From: Prochlorococcus sp. AG-355-M18 | GTDB taxonomy: Bacteria; Cyanobacteriota; Cyanobacteriia; PCC-6307; Cyanobiaceae | Direction: 5' to 3' | DNA length: 64,000 nt | Assembly (NCBI GenBank): GCA_003280725.1 | Contig: QCED01000005.1 | Location: 1 to 64,000, forward strand | Part shown: positions 45,388 to 53,623 of the stretch, in pieces | Position numbering within the stretch: position 1 is the stretch's first letter | How the letters are laid out: the number at the start of each line of letters is the position of its first letter | The notes under the pieces: generated by a model | Told to the model about the DNA's origin: nothing | Database searches by the model: none | What the model saw: only the letters and a program-made list of their open reading frames with translations | Made by a program: the position numbers and the translations under genes

Positions 45388-46542
45388 ATGAATATATTTA
45401 TAAAAACGAAAAAAAATATATTGAACTTTTCAAATAATTTAGAGATTTATTACTTCATACCATCATTATCAGTAGCACTAATATCATGTCTTCCACCATT
45501 TAGATCGATACAGTCTATTTCATATTGGATAAAAGGTTATTATTATGTTAATTATTTTGACTTGGGTTTTATAAAAAGAGGATTGGTTGGAACCATTATA
45601 AAAATTTCAAACCTTTCTGATTATTTAAGTCCTTCTTTATTAGTTCTTTTTTGCCATATATTTTTTGTTATAATTTTTTCAATTATTTTCTGGATTTTTA
45701 CAAAAGATTGTTTTAAAAATTTTAAGATAAAGGATAAGATATTTTATTATTCATTTTTTTTATTAAGTCCAGTTTTATTTTTGCGATTGGGTTATGACAT
45801 TGGAAGGATGGATCTATATCTTCTGTTGATTTCATTGACAGCAATTATATCTATTCAGAAAAATTACTTTTCTTTTACCAAGAATTCTTTACTCACATCT
45901 ATTTTTATATCAATTCAACTTTTAATACATGATGCATCTATATTATTTTATTCGCCATTAATATTTAGCTTTTATTTATATAAATATTCTTACTTAATAA
46001 ATGCGCAGTTTAAGAAAATATTTTTAATTTTCTTGATCCCAATTTTAGTTGGTACATCACTTTTAATATTTGGAAAATATGAATTAGGGGCTGTTCAACT
46101 TGAACAATATTTAAGCAATATAAGTCCTGAGTTGAGTGGATCTATGAGAATGGAGTTGACTAATACTTTTAGAGAGAATTCTCAAGCTGGTTTAAATCTT
46201 TTAACACTTAAAGGCTTTCTTGGAGGTAACTATTTAGTCACAACATATTATGCTTTCTTAGTAATTATTTTAATAAAATTTGTCAAATTATCATATTTTT
46301 TAAAACTTTCAGTTTTCACACCCTTGTGTGTATCATTTTTAGCTATGGATCATACAAGATATCTTGCTATTTCAGCTATTTGCTGTAATTTATTATTTCT
46401 TATTAGTGCTGGAGAATTTAAATTAACCACGCCTCAGAACTTTAGATTTTGTTTTTATATATTTTTTACTGCAATATTTTTCTTAGGACCATGGGGAATA
46501 ATATCATCAGATGCTCTACCTTTGTTAAAACATTATTTTTAA
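45388..46542 (+). CDS. Polytopic membrane protein, possible lipid-sugar transferase or polymerase
   Basis: The track starts at a GTG (45370); the ATG at 45388 gives about 384 residues and is my choice. About nine to ten hydrophobic helices are visible. Charged loop phrases include DLGFIKRGLVGTIIKI and LRLGYDIGRMDLYLL, which resemble the loops of uncharacterised membrane proteins in polysaccharide loci. No family is assigned. Located between GtrA and UbiA, it is a candidate for the transferase that uses the lipid-linked sugar. Confidence 0.6.
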   Translation: MNIFIKTKKNILNFSNNLEIYYFIPSLSVALISCLPPFRSIQSISYWIKGYYYVNYFDLGFIKRGLVGTIIKISNLSDYLSPSLLVLFCHIFFVIIFSIIFWIFTKDCFKNFKIKDKIFYYSFFLLSPVLFLRLGYDIGRMDLYLLLISLTAIISIQKNYFSFTKNSLLTSIFISIQLLIHDASILFYSPLIFSFYLYKYSYLINAQFKKIFLIFLIPILVGTSLLIFGKYELGAVQLEQYLSNISPELSGSMRMELTNTFRENSQAGLNLLTLKGFLGGNYLVTTYYAFLVIILIKFVKLSYFLKLSVFTPLCVSFLAMDHTRYLAISAICCNLLFLISAGEFKLTTPQNFRFCFYIFFTAIFFLGPWGIISSDALPLLKHYF

Positions 46543-46655
46543 AAATATATAAAATTTATTTATAAATTTTTTTTAATTTTAGAATATTATAAATATCTTA
46601 TTAAAAACAATTGATTTGCATTTGTATAAACATCAAATAATATTAAATAAAGAAT

Positions 46656-47603
46656 TTGATAATCTTGACTGGAATACTTCATAAAAATAATCTTGGGTTT
46701 ATTTTTTTGTCATTATTGAAAGCATGTAGACCTATTCAGTGGACAAAAAATCTACTTGTTTTTGCAGTAATTCTTTTTTCTTTTAAGTTAAATAAATTAA
46801 TTTTAATCAATTCCTTTTATGCCTTTATTAGTTTTTGTTTTATTTCTTCTGCAATTTATTTAATTAATGATATTAGAGATATAAGCAAGGATAAGCTGCA
46901 TCCAAAAAAACGATATAGGCCAATACCAAAGGGTGATATATCTTTAAATCTTGTTAAATTTAGTTCTATATTTTTAGCAACATTAGGATTATTTATTGGT
47001 TATCTAATTTCAATTAAGTTTTTGTTGATAATAATCATATATGGGGTAATTCAAATTCTTTATTGTATTAGATTAAAAAAAGAACCGTTATTAGATATTA
47101 TTTGTATTGCCTCTGGTTTTTTATTGAGAGCTATTTCTGGTGTTATTGCTTCAGGACTTAATTTTTCTCCATGGTTTATCTTAACTATTGGACTTTTAGC
47201 TTTGTTCTTAGCTGTAGAGAAAAGGAAAGCTGAATTGATTTTTTATAAGGAAACATCTATTTTAACTAGAGAAACTCTTGAAAAATATTCATTACCATTA
47301 CTTCAACGATATGAAAGTTTATTAAGTTCAAGTACATTTATTAGTTACAGCTTATGGGCTGCTGGACCTTCGTTAAATGGAGCCTCTTCTCCTTGGATGT
47401 TACTTTCAATACCATTTGTACTTTTAGGTATATTCAGATATTTATTCATAAGTGATCCTGAGGTTTCGAAAAATTTATCCTCTAAAGGAATATCATTATC
47501 AACGGAAAATCCTGAATTAATTCTAATTTATGATTCTGGGATTAGGAATTTAATTATCTTTTGGATAATAACTATAGTTTTAATAGGTATATTCTTTCAT
47601 TAA
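46656..47603 (+). CDS. ubiA: UbiA-family decaprenyl-phosphate phosphoribosyltransferase-like enzyme
   Basis: The 315-residue protein has about nine helices. KACRPIQWTKNLLVFAVILF and the catalytic SAIYLINDIRDISKDKLHPKKRYRPIPKG (NDxxD at 71-75) closely follow mycobacterial Rv3806c, as do YGVIQILYCIRLKKEPLLDIICIASGFLLRAISG and SPWFILTIGLLALFLAVEKRKAEL. That enzyme joins PRPP to polyprenyl phosphate, the first step to polyprenyl-phospho-arabinose. The start is uncertain (TTG at 46656 or 46665). DprE1- and DprE2-like genes follow in the same cluster. Confidence 0.88.
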   Translation: MIILTGILHKNNLGFIFLSLLKACRPIQWTKNLLVFAVILFSFKLNKLILINSFYAFISFCFISSAIYLINDIRDISKDKLHPKKRYRPIPKGDISLNLVKFSSIFLATLGLFIGYLISIKFLLIIIIYGVIQILYCIRLKKEPLLDIICIASGFLLRAISGVIASGLNFSPWFILTIGLLALFLAVEKRKAELIFYKETSILTRETLEKYSLPLLQRYESLLSSSTFISYSLWAAGPSLNGASSPWMLLSIPFVLLGIFRYLFISDPEVSKNLSSKGISLSTENPELILIYDSGIRNLIIFWIITIVLIGIFFH

Positions 47604-47678
47604 TTATTTTTTCTAAATTCTTAATAGAAAAAAAACTTTTATTAACATAAATAAAGTTTAATTTATAATATTGGATTT

Positions 47679-48617
47679 ATGAAAATTTTTCTTCCAGGAG
47701 GAGCTGGCTTGGTAGGAATAAATTTAATAGCATCTATCACATCATCTAATCCGGATTGGAAAATGGTTGTTGTTGATAAGAATTTAAATTCAATTAATGT
47801 TGCAAGAAGAATTTTCCCTGATGTAAGTTATCTTTGTGAGGATTTATCATTTACCAAAAATCAAAAATGGCCATTTGAGATTAAAGATTGTGATATATGC
47901 ATTATGCTACAAGCTGAAATTGGTAGTGTTAACGATAAGTTATTTGAGATAAATAATATAAAGACAACAAAGGTAATCCTAAATGAACTAAAAAAATTTG
48001 GGGTTAGTAGAATAATTCATATAAGTAGTTCAGTCGTTAATTCAAAATCAGATGACTTATACACAAAAACAAAAAGGCAACAAGAGTTGATTGTTTTAAG
48101 TCATTTCCCAGATTCAGTAATATTAAGACCAACTTTAATGTTTGGTTGGTTTGATAGGAAACACCTTGGATGGTTATCTAATCTAATGGTCTCATTTCCT
48201 TTTTTTCCAATTCCTGGGAGAGGTCAGTTCATAAGACAACCTCTATATGTGGGAGATTTCTGTTCCATAATTAAAAGTTGTATTTGTGATCCCTCCTTGA
48301 AAGGCTCATATAATATTACTGGCCTTGAAAAAATCAAGTACGTAGATTTAATGAAAATATTAAGGAAAATAAAATCATCTAAAACCTTATTTATTTATTT
48401 ACCTATCCCTTTATTTAGTTTCTTATTAAGATTATGGGCGTTTATTTCTAATAAGCCAGCATTCACAAGTTCTCAACTTTATGCACTCATAGCAGGAGAT
48501 CAATTTGAATTAATTGATTGGCCAACGATTTTTAAAGTAGAAAAAACAAATATTGAGAATGCTTTAAATTTGACTCATAATGATCCAAGATATAGCAAAA
48601 TTAAAATTCCATTTTAA
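47679..48617 (+). CDS. NAD-dependent epimerase/dehydratase (atypical SDR)
   Basis: The 312-residue protein starts FLPGGAGLVGINLIASI (Gly-rich loop about residues 7-13). A later DLYTKTKRQQELIVL supplies Y-x3-K, then ILRPTLMFGWFDRKHLGW. The SPLYVGDFCSI and YNITGLEKIKYVDLMKIL segments are the usual substrate-domain motifs of UDP-sugar epimerases. The substrate is unknown; a role in modifying a sugar nucleotide or a lipid-linked sugar of this locus is likely. It lies between ubiA and an FAD oxidoreductase on the same strand. Confidence 0.82.
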   Translation: MKIFLPGGAGLVGINLIASITSSNPDWKMVVVDKNLNSINVARRIFPDVSYLCEDLSFTKNQKWPFEIKDCDICIMLQAEIGSVNDKLFEINNIKTTKVILNELKKFGVSRIIHISSSVVNSKSDDLYTKTKRQQELIVLSHFPDSVILRPTLMFGWFDRKHLGWLSNLMVSFPFFPIPGRGQFIRQPLYVGDFCSIIKSCICDPSLKGSYNITGLEKIKYVDLMKILRKIKSSKTLFIYLPIPLFSFLLRLWAFISNKPAFTSSQLYALIAGDQFELIDWPTIFKVEKTNIENALNLTHNDPRYSKIKIPF

Positions 48618-48645
48618 AAATTAAGATTAATTATTGATTAAATAA

Positions 48646-49941
48646 ATGAAAAAAAAACAAAAAGAAATAGCCATTATTGGAGGCGGTCCTATGGGATTAG
48701 CTATAGCTTATCAACTTACTTTAAAAGGGTTTAAACCTGTCATTTATGAAGCAGATAATAGATTGGGTGGAATGACAGCTTGTTTTAATTTTGAAGGATT
48801 AGACATTGAGAGGTTCTATCATTTTCATTGCCTCTCAGATTTTGAGTTTATAAAAATACTTAAAGAAATTGGATTGATGAAATATTTAAAATGGAAAGAA
48901 ACAAAAATGGGTTTTTATTATGATAAAAAATTATATAAATGGGGTTCTATAGATGCTGTAATTCGATTTGATAAGATTCCTTTATTAACAAGAATTAGAT
49001 ATTTGTGCCATGCTGCAAGATGCTTAACTATTAGAAATTGGAATCATTTGGATAAAATAACAGCAGTTGAATGGTTAAAAAAATGGCTTGGGAAAAGTGG
49101 TTATTACAAATTGTGGCATAAACTTTTTGAATATAAATTTTATCATTTTTCTAATGAAATTTCTGCAGCATGGATATGGAGTAGGATTAATAGACTAGGT
49201 AAGTCTAGAAAAAATTTAAAAGAAAAATTAGGGTATTTGGAAGGTGGATCTAAGCAATTGATTAACCGTTTAGCAAAAATAATTTCAGAGAAAGGAACTT
49301 TAATTAATCTTTCTACTCCTGTTTTAGGTATTAACCCTAGAAAAGATAGTGGGGCAAATATTACGACTTCTCTTGGATGTAAAGAGTATGATCTTGTAAT
49401 TAGTACTATACCTTTACCATTAGTAGGAGAAATATTTCGTCATAGTGGTATAGATCAAAAAATTACTTCTAAGTATGAATGTTTAGATTGTGTTGCATGT
49501 GCATGTGTAATTTTTAAAACTAGAAAAAAAATAACAGATAATTTCTGGACAAATATTAATGATAAACAATTCAATATTCCAGGGATAGTTGAAATAAGTA
49601 ATTTGAGAGAATTTAATCATCACATAACATATGTTCCTTTTTATATGCCAGAAACTCATGAAGAATATTTACTTGAAAACAAACATTTTATAAATAAGGC
49701 TTGGGATTGCCTTAAGTTAATAAATCCAGATTTAAATGATTCTGACCTTATAGCTTCACATTGCAGTAGATATAGATTTGCTCAACCAGTTTGCAGTACT
49801 AACTATCAGAAAAAACTACCACCAAAACAACCTTTTAAAGGGGTTTATACCGTTGATACAAATTTTTATTATCCAGAAGATAGAGGTATCAATGAAAGTT
49901 TTAGTTTTGGAAGAAATTTAGTTGACCAATTATTTCCATAA
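48646..49941 (+). CDS. FAD-dependent oxidoreductase (amine-oxidase/protoporphyrinogen-oxidase-like)
   Basis: A 431-residue flavoprotein. The dinucleotide motif AIIGGGPMGLAIAYQLTLKGFKPVIYEADNRLGGM (about residues 8-42) and the C-terminal GVYTVDTNFYYPEDRGINESFSFGRNL FAD-contact segment are clear. The middle has FDGLDIERFYH-like text (FEGLDIERFYHFHC) and a Tyr/Trp-rich substrate domain. Relatives are found in polysaccharide loci, but their reaction is generally undefined. It is not an obvious UDP-galactopyranose mutase. It is 28 bases after the epimerase gene. Confidence 0.8.
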   Translation: MKKKQKEIAIIGGGPMGLAIAYQLTLKGFKPVIYEADNRLGGMTACFNFEGLDIERFYHFHCLSDFEFIKILKEIGLMKYLKWKETKMGFYYDKKLYKWGSIDAVIRFDKIPLLTRIRYLCHAARCLTIRNWNHLDKITAVEWLKKWLGKSGYYKLWHKLFEYKFYHFSNEISAAWIWSRINRLGKSRKNLKEKLGYLEGGSKQLINRLAKIISEKGTLINLSTPVLGINPRKDSGANITTSLGCKEYDLVISTIPLPLVGEIFRHSGIDQKITSKYECLDCVACACVIFKTRKKITDNFWTNINDKQFNIPGIVEISNLREFNHHITYVPFYMPETHEEYLLENKHFINKAWDCLKLINPDLNDSDLIASHCSRYRFAQPVCSTNYQKKLPPKQPFKGVYTVDTNFYYPEDRGINESFSFGRNLVDQLFP

Positions 49942-49980
49942 AGTGAAATATAATTTATACAAAATAATTAAGGATATATT

Positions 49981-50946
49981 TTGTTTCTTATAAATCTAAA
50001 GAAAAAGTTTAAAAATTTTAAATCATCTAATATTGAGACTATGTTGATATTGCTGATAGCGGTATTAATCTTTTGTTTTGGGATTAACAAGATTTTAAAA
50101 ATAGATAAATCTAGTTTAGATATAGTTAAAGATTCAACTTTGAGATTGGTTTATTGGTTGCCAATTTTCTATTTAATACTTTCTTTGAGTTATTTTGGCA
50201 GATATTTAAGGTGGAGATTAATACTGGGTTCTTTTTCCATTGGAAGTTGGAGTAAAGATGATGCTTTATCCTGGTTTAAAGGTTTTGCTTTAACAGCATC
50301 TCCAGGAAAGATTGGAGAAATTTCGAGAATTAGAACAACAAGTAAAGAGTTAGGTTATTCGAAAAAAATATTATTAATTGCTTTTTTCTTTGAAAGATTT
50401 CTAGATGCGTCAGCAGTTTTGATATGGATCCTCGTTCTACTACCTGAATTGATTTTGGAAAAGCTGATAAAGCTATTGTCCAGTAACTTTGATTTTATAA
50501 TGTTAATTATATTTTTCACTGTTTTTATCTTTTTTTATTTATTTAAAAAATTTAAAAAGATATTTAAAAAAAAATGGGTATTGATAACAGGCTATCTTTC
50601 TAGAGGGCAAATAATAATACTTTTTGTAAAAAGTCTTTCTACCAGCGTCTGTTTCTGGGGTATAGAAGCAATGATCCTTTGGTTATTAGTTTATGTCCTT
50701 TCGCCAGATTCAATATCACAAGCAAATGCAATAAAGATATATTTATTTTCTGGTCTTGCAGGTGTATTATCTGGCCTACCAGGGGGTATTGGAGTTAATG
50801 AAGCCACAGCAACGTTATTACTTCAAAAAGAGGGAGTCCCAACTTTAATTGCTTTAAGTATTTCAATCTTGAGAAGATTAATTACAATATGGAGTATTAC
50901 ATTGATCTCCATTATTTTATCAATAAGCGCAAATAAATTAAGATAA
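49981..50946 (+). CDS. Lysylphosphatidylglycerol-synthase-type transmembrane protein (UPF0104 family)
   Basis: The 321-residue protein starts at a TTG and has about eight helices. ALTASPGKIGEISRIRTTSKELGYSKK and the C-terminal GLAGVLSGLPGGIGVNEATATLLLQKEGVPTLIALSISILRRLITIW are the hallmarks of the LPG_synthase_TM fold. These are lipid-handling membrane proteins, and several act as flippases. In this cluster it could move the lipid-linked sugar across the membrane, in place of or together with GtrA. Confidence 0.88.
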   Translation: MFLINLKKKFKNFKSSNIETMLILLIAVLIFCFGINKILKIDKSSLDIVKDSTLRLVYWLPIFYLILSLSYFGRYLRWRLILGSFSIGSWSKDDALSWFKGFALTASPGKIGEISRIRTTSKELGYSKKILLIAFFFERFLDASAVLIWILVLLPELILEKLIKLLSSNFDFIMLIIFFTVFIFFYLFKKFKKIFKKKWVLITGYLSRGQIIILFVKSLSTSVCFWGIEAMILWLLVYVLSPDSISQANAIKIYLFSGLAGVLSGLPGGIGVNEATATLLLQKEGVPTLIALSISILRRLITIWSITLISIILSISANKLR

Positions 50947-51077
50947 TTATTTTTTAAAAAAAATTATTTTAACTTTTTAAAATTAAAAGTCTTATATCTA
51001 TTATTCTATTTAGAATTGGTTTATATTCTTAATCATTTAAGGCAGATTTAAATTTAAAGTTCACCATTAATTAATAT

Positions 51078-51806
51078 ATGAAACCATTTGAAAGTGTATT
51101 TATACTTGGAGGTACAAGTACTATTGCAAGAGCAATATGTGTAAAACTAGCTGAATCAGGTGTAAAAAAATTTCATTTAGTTTCAAGAGATAAAAATTCT
51201 AATATTCAATTTGTAAAAAAATTACGTTCTTTATATAGAGTTGAAGTTACTCAAGAAGAGCATGATTTATTAAGTAATTGTTCATTATCTGAGCCTTTTT
51301 TACCGAAAGTAGATTTTTATGATCTTTATTTATTAACAAGTGGTTATATGGGAGATTCAGATTTAGCGAAAGTAAGTACTCTTGAGGCCTTAAAAATAAA
51401 TGCAATCAATTATAGTAGTTTAATTCCTTGGTTAACAGAGATAACAAATTATCAAAGAATAAAATTAAAAGGGTCTTTATGGGTCTTTACTTCTGTGGCT
51501 TGTGATCGCGGGAGACCTTCAAATTATCATTATGGTGCGGCAAAAGCAGCGTTATCAATTTTCTGTGAAGGCTTACTTCTTAGATGTCATGATAAACCAT
51601 TTTCAGTACGTATAATTAAGGCTGGATACATGGATACACCTATGGCGGAAAATGCTCCAAAACTACTACGTGTATCTCCTAAAAAGGTTGCTGAAGATTT
51701 AATGCATAATCCAAATAAAAGAGGAATAGAATATCTACCTTGGTGGTGGAATTTGATTATGTTTTTTGTGAGAATTCTTCCTGATAAATATGCGGCTAAA
51801 TTATGA
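51078..51806 (+). CDS. dprE2: DprE2-like SDR (polyprenyl-phospho-2-keto-pentose reductase)
   Basis: The 242-residue SDR has ILGGTSTIARAI (Gly motif 11-17), LLTSGYMGD, a Ser in FTSVACDRGRP, and the catalytic YGAAKAALS. The tail VRIIKAGYMDTPMAENAPKLLRVSPKKVAEDLMHNPNKRGIEYLPWWWNLIMFFVRILPDKYAAKL follows the DprE2 layout (RPG.V.T.M...). In mycobacteria DprE2 reduces the 2-keto intermediate to decaprenyl-phospho-arabinose. Its stop overlaps the DprE1-like start by 4 bases, as expected for two subunits of one epimerase. Confidence 0.88.
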   Translation: MKPFESVFILGGTSTIARAICVKLAESGVKKFHLVSRDKNSNIQFVKKLRSLYRVEVTQEEHDLLSNCSLSEPFLPKVDFYDLYLLTSGYMGDSDLAKVSTLEALKINAINYSSLIPWLTEITNYQRIKLKGSLWVFTSVACDRGRPSNYHYGAAKAALSIFCEGLLLRCHDKPFSVRIIKAGYMDTPMAENAPKLLRVSPKKVAEDLMHNPNKRGIEYLPWWWNLIMFFVRILPDKYAAKL

Positions 51807-53182
51807 ACTTTGAGGAAAAAAAAATTGATAGAAAATCTATTTCAGGATGGGGATGTAATTTACATGCAAAAATATCTGAAATAAATCCTATTTCAATTAA
51901 GGATTTGCAAAATTCAATTATTAACTTTAATGAATCTTCAGTTATTTCAAGAGGAGCAGGGAGATCATATGGAGATGCTGCTCTCCTGAATAATGGGTTA
52001 ATAATTTTTCTCAAAGCTTTTGATCATATTGATCTGAATGTAAAAAAGAAAAGAGTAAAGGTTGGTGGAGGAGTAAGCATAGATAATCTTTTGAAAATAA
52101 TTATTCCAAAAGGTTTTTTTATACCTGTATCTCCTGGGACCAGATTTGTAACTGTTGGTGGGGCAATCGCTTCAGATGTTCATGGAAAGAATCATTATTT
52201 AAATGGAAGTTTTGGAAATCATGTTATTGAAATAAAATTAGTTGATGGTTTGGGTCAATTAAGAACACTTTCTTTAAATAAAGATCAAAATAAAGAGGCA
52301 AGAAATCAATTTTGGGCAACGATAGGAGGTATGGGATTAACAGGAGTAGTTGTTGAAGCTACATTTTCTTTGATTCCGATACAAACATCAAAAATAATTG
52401 TTGATACCTTTAGGTACAAAGATTTGGATAATTTAATGGATGGAATGATACAAGCTCAAAAAAAATATCAGTATTGTGTCGCATGGGTAGATAGTTTAAA
52501 TCAAAAAAATAGGGGTATTTTAACTTGTGGAAATCATGCCACTTTAGAAAATATGAAGACAAAAAAAAATCTTGAAGAACCTTTAAAGTACGAATCGAAA
52601 TCTATAGCTTCAGTTCCAAAAATTTTTCACAATGGCGTTTTAAATAAATATACAGTAGCTGCATTTAATAAGTTCTTGTATAGAAAAACTCCCAAAATAA
52701 AAAGAGAATCTTTCCAATCCATGGAAGCTTTTTTTTATCCACTTGATGGCATTAAAAATTGGAATAAATTGTATGGTAAAAGAGGTTTCTTACAATATCA
52801 ATTTGTTGTTCCTGACAGGTCATCTCAAGTAATACTAGAATCGTTGGAAATATTAAGAAAAATTGGCGTTCCAAGTTTCTTAACGGTGTTAAAAAGATTT
52901 GGCCCATGTAATTCTTCTTTCTTATCATTCCCTCAGAAAGGTTGGACTTTAGCGATAGATATACCACTTACACTTCCTAATATTGAACTAACATTATTAA
53001 AACTTGATTTGAAAATAGCCAAAGCAGGAGGAAAGATTTATCTTGCAAAAGACTCTAGACAATCCTCAGAAATTTTTTATAAAACATATCCAAGGATTAA
53101 AGATTGGAAATTAATTAGAGATTCTTTAGATCCAAATAATATATTTTGTTCAGATCTAGCAAAAAGATTAGGGATGTTTTGA
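51803..53182 (+). CDS. dprE1: DprE1-like FAD oxidase (polyprenyl-phospho-ribose 2'-oxidase)
   Basis: The 459-residue flavoprotein has SGWGCNLHAKI, FAD-binding SRGAGRSYGDAA (49-60), SPGTRFVTVGGAIASDVHGKNHYLNGSFGNHV, and ATIGGMGLTGVVVEATFSLIPI. The C-terminal AKDSRQSSEIFYKTYPRIKDWKLIRDSLDPNNIFCSDLAKRLGMF ends the same way as mycobacterial DprE1, including the Lys of AKDSR. The position equivalent to Cys387, the benzothiazinone target, is Ala384 in GWTLAIDIP. It should oxidise the 2'-OH of a polyprenyl-phospho-ribose. Confidence 0.92.
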   Translation: MNFEEKKIDRKSISGWGCNLHAKISEINPISIKDLQNSIINFNESSVISRGAGRSYGDAALLNNGLIIFLKAFDHIDLNVKKKRVKVGGGVSIDNLLKIIIPKGFFIPVSPGTRFVTVGGAIASDVHGKNHYLNGSFGNHVIEIKLVDGLGQLRTLSLNKDQNKEARNQFWATIGGMGLTGVVVEATFSLIPIQTSKIIVDTFRYKDLDNLMDGMIQAQKKYQYCVAWVDSLNQKNRGILTCGNHATLENMKTKKNLEEPLKYESKSIASVPKIFHNGVLNKYTVAAFNKFLYRKTPKIKRESFQSMEAFFYPLDGIKNWNKLYGKRGFLQYQFVVPDRSSQVILESLEILRKIGVPSFLTVLKRFGPCNSSFLSFPQKGWTLAIDIPLTLPNIELTLLKLDLKIAKAGGKIYLAKDSRQSSEIFYKTYPRIKDWKLIRDSLDPNNIFCSDLAKRLGMF

Positions 53183-53377
53183 GTATTAAAATTTATATTC
53201 TCTTGAAATATTTAAGTAAAATCTCGACCTGAAAATTAATTTGGGAAATATTATGCTATCACTTAAATCACGAGTGAAAAAAGATTTTTATTTATAATTT
53301 CTTGAGTATTTTAATTACTTAAAACATAACGTTAGTCAATTAATAATTATTGAATTGAATGGGGAATTTTTTTAAAA

Positions 53378-53623
53378 TCACCAAAAAGGATCAGTTGTTA
53401 AGGTGACTTTGAATGAACAACTTTTTTTACTCTTAATATTATTTATACAAGGTCTAACTGTCTCTCCGTTTACATCTATTTCACATGCCCCACAACTACC
53501 TGTAAGACATCCTGTTGGGATTTTAAAACCTGCTTTTTTAGCCATCAAAAACCAATCATCACCATCTGATGCATAATTAATTATTTCGTTGGGCCATAAA
53601 ATTTTGATTTTTGATTTTTTCAA
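53378..53623 (-). CDS. Small [2Fe-2S] ferredoxin-fold protein with SDH-type cysteine spacing
   Basis: The 81-residue protein binds a 2Fe-2S cluster through C-x4-C-x2-C in GCLTGSCGACEID and a fourth Cys after 11 residues (VNGETVRPC). This spacing is like the succinate dehydrogenase iron-sulfur subunit rather than plant-type ferredoxin (x29). The protein is short and free-standing. Its start overlaps the cobQ stop by 4 bases, so it is translationally coupled to cobalamin synthesis. The electron partner is unknown. Confidence 0.82.
   Translation of the reverse strand: MKKSKIKILWPNEIINYASDGDDWFLMAKKAGFKIPTGCLTGSCGACEIDVNGETVRPCINNIKSKKSCSFKVTLTTDPFW

Noticed and set aside
48646-49941. FAD oxidoreductase as UDP-galactopyranose mutase
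   Set aside because: The N-terminal FAD motif fits many flavoproteins, but the Glf-specific sequence following it is absent.
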